From Dongia_A sp035274225 (lineage in GTDB: Bacteria; Pseudomonadota; Alphaproteobacteria; Dongiales; Dongiaceae): DNA of 8,492 bases. Shown here piece by piece: positions 6,442 through 8,492 of this stretch. The notes under the pieces are model-generated. The model ran no database searches and was not told where the DNA came from. It saw only the letters and a program-made list of their open reading frames with translations. Where the stretch lies: the NCBI GenBank assembly GCA_035274225.1, contig DATEOK010000116.1, positions 1 to 8,492 of the forward strand, read 5' to 3'. A program made the position numbers and the translations under genes. The first letter of the stretch is position 1; every line of letters begins with the position of its first letter.

Positions 6442-6671
6442 ACGGTTTTTACCGTCTCGATCCGGATCACGTAGACGCCATCCGCTTCCTTGCTGTCCAA
6501 CAGGCGGTGGCCGGTCGTTTCGCAGAAATGCTTGAAGTCGCCGGGCGCGCCCGGGTCGGTGGCGTGCACCTCCAGCACGTCGCCGTTGCCGAGGTCCCGC
6601 ATCAGCTTGCGCGCCTTCAAGACCGGCAGCGGGCACTTCATGCCCTTCGCGTCGAAATGATGGATGTTCAT
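6438..6671 (-). CDS. TusA-family sulfurtransferase (SirA-like, 77 aa)
   Basis: This is a small cytoplasmic sulfur-carrier protein of the TusA/SirA/YedF family, whose members hold a persulfide on a conserved cysteine and pass it to partner proteins. The motif KCPLPVLKARK carries the expected active cysteine (C13) in CPxP near the N-terminus. The second half has the family pattern DPGAPGDFKHFCETTGH, with another cysteine at C50. The 77 residues are normal for the family. The ATG overlaps the stop of the DMT permease gene (ATGA, 6668-6671), so translation is probably coupled. True TusA acts in tRNA 2-thiolation, while paralogs serve other sulfur pathways. The link to a permease here favours a specialised paralog, but that is inference. 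The stop is shared in a CTAG with the convergent TAXI gene. Confidence 0.92.
   Translation of the reverse strand: MNIHHFDAKGMKCPLPVLKARKLMRDLGNGDVLEVHATDPGAPGDFKHFCETTGHRLLDSKEADGVYVIRIETVKTV
6440..6457. terminator. Perfect 7-bp stem-loop at the convergent gene junction, possible terminator
   Basis: AGACGGT and ACCGTCT form a perfect 7-bp inverted repeat around a TTTT loop, beginning within the shared stop codons of the two convergent genes. It lies directly at the 3' end of the TAXI gene and inside the last codons of the TusA-family gene. No T-tract follows on either strand, so it is not a canonical intrinsic terminator. It could still stabilise transcript ends or limit readthrough. Confidence 0.35.
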
Positions 6672-7585
6672 GCCTTACCCGTCTCCCGAACCGCAGGCGT
6701 ATGCGCGCCGAACAATATCTCAATCACGCTGGCGGACACGATGATGATGCCGCCGACCGCTTCGCGCCAGCCGAACGGATAGTCGGTCCAGATCGCGGCC
6801 GTCACCACCCCCACCACCACTTCCGCCATGAACAGCATGCTGGCGCGGGTCGGTGACAGGCGCGCCGCCGCCCAGAAGCTCAGCAGCAGGCCCGGCAACA
6901 CCCAGATGCCCGCGATGACCGCGATCCAGAAGATGGCGCGCGGCCAATCGACCGCGGACCAGTCGGTCTGGCTGGGAAAGATGCCGAGCGCGAGCACGGC
7001 ACCGCCGAAGATCATGGCGGTCACGTATTGCAGGAACGCCTTTTCCACCATCCCGACCTGCGGGGTCATGCGCATGGTGACGAGCGCCACCGCCCAGAAG
7101 AAACCGGCGACGAGCCCGCACCACTCCGCCAACGTGCGCGGCAACGGCAACCCTTCGCCGTCATAGTTCAGGATGAACATGCCGGCGAGGCCGACCGCCA
7201 GCGCAGCCGCGCGGCCGGGAGTGATCGGCGTCTTCAGGATGAGGCGCTCCAGCAGCACGCTCCACACCGGATTGACGTAGAACAGCAGCACGATGCGCGC
7301 GACGTCGCCGTAGACCACGCTCGCCGCGTAGAGGTAGTTGCAGATGCCGGTCGAGAGGCCGAGCCACAGCAACGGCCAGCCGCCCGCCATCAGGCCGCGC
7401 CCGCCGTCGCGCAGGACGAACGGCAGCACCACGAACGCCGGCACGCCATAGATCATCCACGCCGACCATGCGCCGGAGAGGCCGGTGCCGTACGCGGCAT
7501 GCAAGGGCATCCACATGGAGCCCCAGAACACCGCAGAGAGGATGATGCCCAGGCTCGGCAGCAGCAGCGGGTGACGCGCACTCAT
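6668..7585 (-). CDS. EamA/DMT superfamily permease (about 10 membrane segments)
   Basis: This is an inner-membrane transporter of the drug/metabolite superfamily, which includes exporters and importers of amino acids, metabolites and other small molecules. The 305 residues are typical. About ten hydrophobic segments form two EamA repeats. The first runs to about residue 140 and ends with the family signature VARIVLLFYVNPVWSV then LLERLILKTPITPGR (96-125). The second runs from about 153 to 293, with the corresponding region LSPTRASMLFMAEVVVGVV (243-261). The glutamate usually found in the first-repeat 'GE' turn is replaced by the sequence KTP. The ATG overlaps the stop of the upstream PhnD-like gene (ATGA, 7582-7585), and the stop overlaps the TusA-family start. 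No clear Shine-Dalgarno precedes it, which fits reinitiation. The substrate is not predictable; the neighbouring sulfur carrier weakly hints at a sulfur compound. Confidence 0.92.
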   Translation of the reverse strand: MSARHPLLLPSLGIILSAVFWGSMWMPLHAAYGTGLSGAWSAWMIYGVPAFVVLPFVLRDGGRGLMAGGWPLLWLGLSTGICNYLYAASVVYGDVARIVLLFYVNPVWSVLLERLILKTPITPGRAAALAVGLAGMFILNYDGEGLPLPRTLAEWCGLVAGFFWAVALVTMRMTPQVGMVEKAFLQYVTAMIFGGAVLALGIFPSQTDWSAVDWPRAIFWIAVIAGIWVLPGLLLSFWAAARLSPTRASMLFMAEVVVGVVTAAIWTDYPFGWREAVGGIIIVSASVIEILFGAHTPAVRETGKA

Positions 7586-8382
7586 GATGGATCGATCACC
7601 AGGGAACCGGCGCGATCCGCCTCGCGCTCCATCTCAACCAAGCGGTCATAGGCCTGCAAGGGCACGATCTCCAGGCCCGCAATCTGCATCGCCGCGCGCG
7701 TGTCGGCGAGCGCCGGATCGGCCATCGCCGCCCGGAGCCCCGCCCGCAGCTTTTCCAGATCGGCGGGAGAGATGTCGCGGCGCGTCACATATGGCAGCGC
7801 CGGTGCGCTCGCGCTGCGCGCGATGATCCGCAGCGGCGCAATCTCCTGCGGTGCAAGAGCCTGCAGTCCCGCATATGTCACACAGTCGATCGCGGCGACA
7901 TCCGCGCGACCTTCTCGCACCGCGGCCACCGACTTGCGGTGGCCGCCGGCCTCCACAATGCGCGCGGGCGCACCCTTGCCGATCAGGCTGTGGCGCAGCG
8001 CGTTCCAGCCGGACTGCGAGTCATAGCCATTGATCGCCGCCACCTTGCCGGCAACATCGTCGAGGCTGCGGACGTCAGAGTCTTTGCGCGCCACGATCAC
8101 GCTGTGATAGCTGCCGCCGGCGCAGCCATCCACCGCGTAGATCGGCGTTCCGACCAGCGTCACGCGATCCTTCAGCCGATGCGTCAGCGGGAATCCGCAG
8201 GTCTGCGCAATGAAAAGATCGGGCGCTTGCCACAGCTCGTAGAGATCGCCATCCGTCGTGCGCAAGCTCCGCGGGATGTCGTGCAGCCCTGCCGCCTGCC
8301 AGTGGCGCGTCAGGCCCGCCCACCAGCCCTCGATCGCAGGCCGGCGTTCAGGCATGTCGTACATTGAGATCATCGCACGCAT
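7582..8382 (-). CDS. PhnD-like phosphate/phosphonate-type binding-protein-fold protein, no signal peptide
   Basis: This protein resembles substrate-binding components of phosphate/phosphite/phosphonate ABC transporters (PhnD-like, type II periplasmic binding fold). Visible landmarks are YDMPERRP near the start, AQTCGFPLTHRL (59-70), a SYHSVIVARKDS strand-loop (91-102), INGYDSQSGWNALRH (117-131), and SVAAVREGRADVAAIDCVT (151-169), a typical hinge and ligand-cleft pattern. The 266 residues are a little short for exported PhnD. The N-terminus (MRAMISMYDMPERRP) is not a signal peptide, so the protein is probably cytoplasmic unless the start lies elsewhere. The start is uncertain: ATGs at 8382, 8373 and 8364 all lie in frame and none has a strong Shine-Dalgarno. 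The first is listed; the second would give MISMYDMP. No ABC ATPase or permease gene is adjacent. The stop overlaps the DMT permease start, so the two are translationally coupled. Confidence 0.85.
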   Translation of the reverse strand: MRAMISMYDMPERRPAIEGWWAGLTRHWQAAGLHDIPRSLRTTDGDLYELWQAPDLFIAQTCGFPLTHRLKDRVTLVGTPIYAVDGCAGGSYHSVIVARKDSDVRSLDDVAGKVAAINGYDSQSGWNALRHSLIGKGAPARIVEAGGHRKSVAAVREGRADVAAIDCVTYAGLQALAPQEIAPLRIIARSASAPALPYVTRRDISPADLEKLRAGLRAAMADPALADTRAAMQIAGLEIVPLQAYDRLVEMEREADRAGSLVIDPS

Positions 8383-8392
8383 GGTGGAGCGC

Positions 8393-8492
8393 TCAGAACG
8401 TCACGGGATTGGCGGCCATGGTGCCTGACGATTGCGTGACGCCGTCGTCGATGCGGTAGTAGTCGCCCTTGGTCTCGACGAAGATGTGACGC
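8393..8492 (-). CDS. 3' end of an unidentified gene, cut by the right window edge
   Basis: Reading leftward, an open frame enters at the right edge and runs for at least 32 codons to a TGA at 8393-8395. The visible tail begins RHIFVETKGDYYRIDDG and ends MAANPVTF. GC-rich third positions match the neighbouring genes, and the stop falls 10 nt before the first candidate start of the PhnD-like gene, the spacing expected in an operon. I do not recognise the family. Only the C-terminus is visible, so the gene may simply be the first or an earlier member of the downstream transport cluster. Confidence 0.6.
   Translation of the reverse strand, partial: RHIFVETKGDYYRIDDGVTQSSGTMAANPVTF

Overview
This is a GC-rich window that is coding almost throughout. 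Its gene content suggests a chromosomal segment of an alphaproteobacterium, perhaps Rhodospirillales or Hyphomicrobiales. That placement is inferred from GC content, use of a GTG start, TAXI and PhnD-like binding proteins, and a serine-glyoxylate-type aminotransferase. No rRNA, tRNA, CRISPR array, insertion sequence or phage gene was seen.

Layout. (1) Positions 1-1679, + strand: the 3' part of a PAS-HisKA-HATPase sensor kinase, cut by the left edge, then two very tightly spaced 87-residue membrane proteins that are paralogs of each other. (2) Positions 1676-5063, - strand: a single-chain NDP-forming acyl-CoA synthetase, then a PLP-dependent serine/alanine-glyoxylate-type aminotransferase 106 nt downstream. 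(3) Positions 5064-5379: a 316-nt divergent intergenic region, the only sizeable non-coding stretch, with several short repeats and dyads. (4) Positions 5380-6441, + strand: an exported TAXI-family (TRAP-type) solute-binding protein with no permease gene in view. (5) Positions 6438-8492, - strand: a compact operon read from right to left, made of the tail of an unidentified gene, a PhnD-like binding-protein-fold protein without a signal peptide, an EamA/DMT permease and a TusA-family sulfurtransferase. The last three are joined by 4-nt ATGA stop/start overlaps.

How the genes fit together. The acyl-CoA synthetase and aminotransferase probably form one metabolic unit, handling a carboxylic acid as its CoA thioester and transaminating glyoxylate or a related 2-oxo acid. 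Their exact substrates cannot be read from sequence. The PhnD-like/DMT/TusA cluster looks like a transport-plus-sulfur-relay unit, but its substrate is unknown. Both convergent junctions (1676-1679 and 6438-6441) use one CTAG tetramer to supply the TAG stop codons of both genes, so no space is left for a conventional intergenic terminator.

The most interesting items are the tandem paralogous small membrane proteins behind the kinase and the translationally coupled PhnD-like/DMT/TusA cluster. Nothing in the window is clear proof of a wholly new system.
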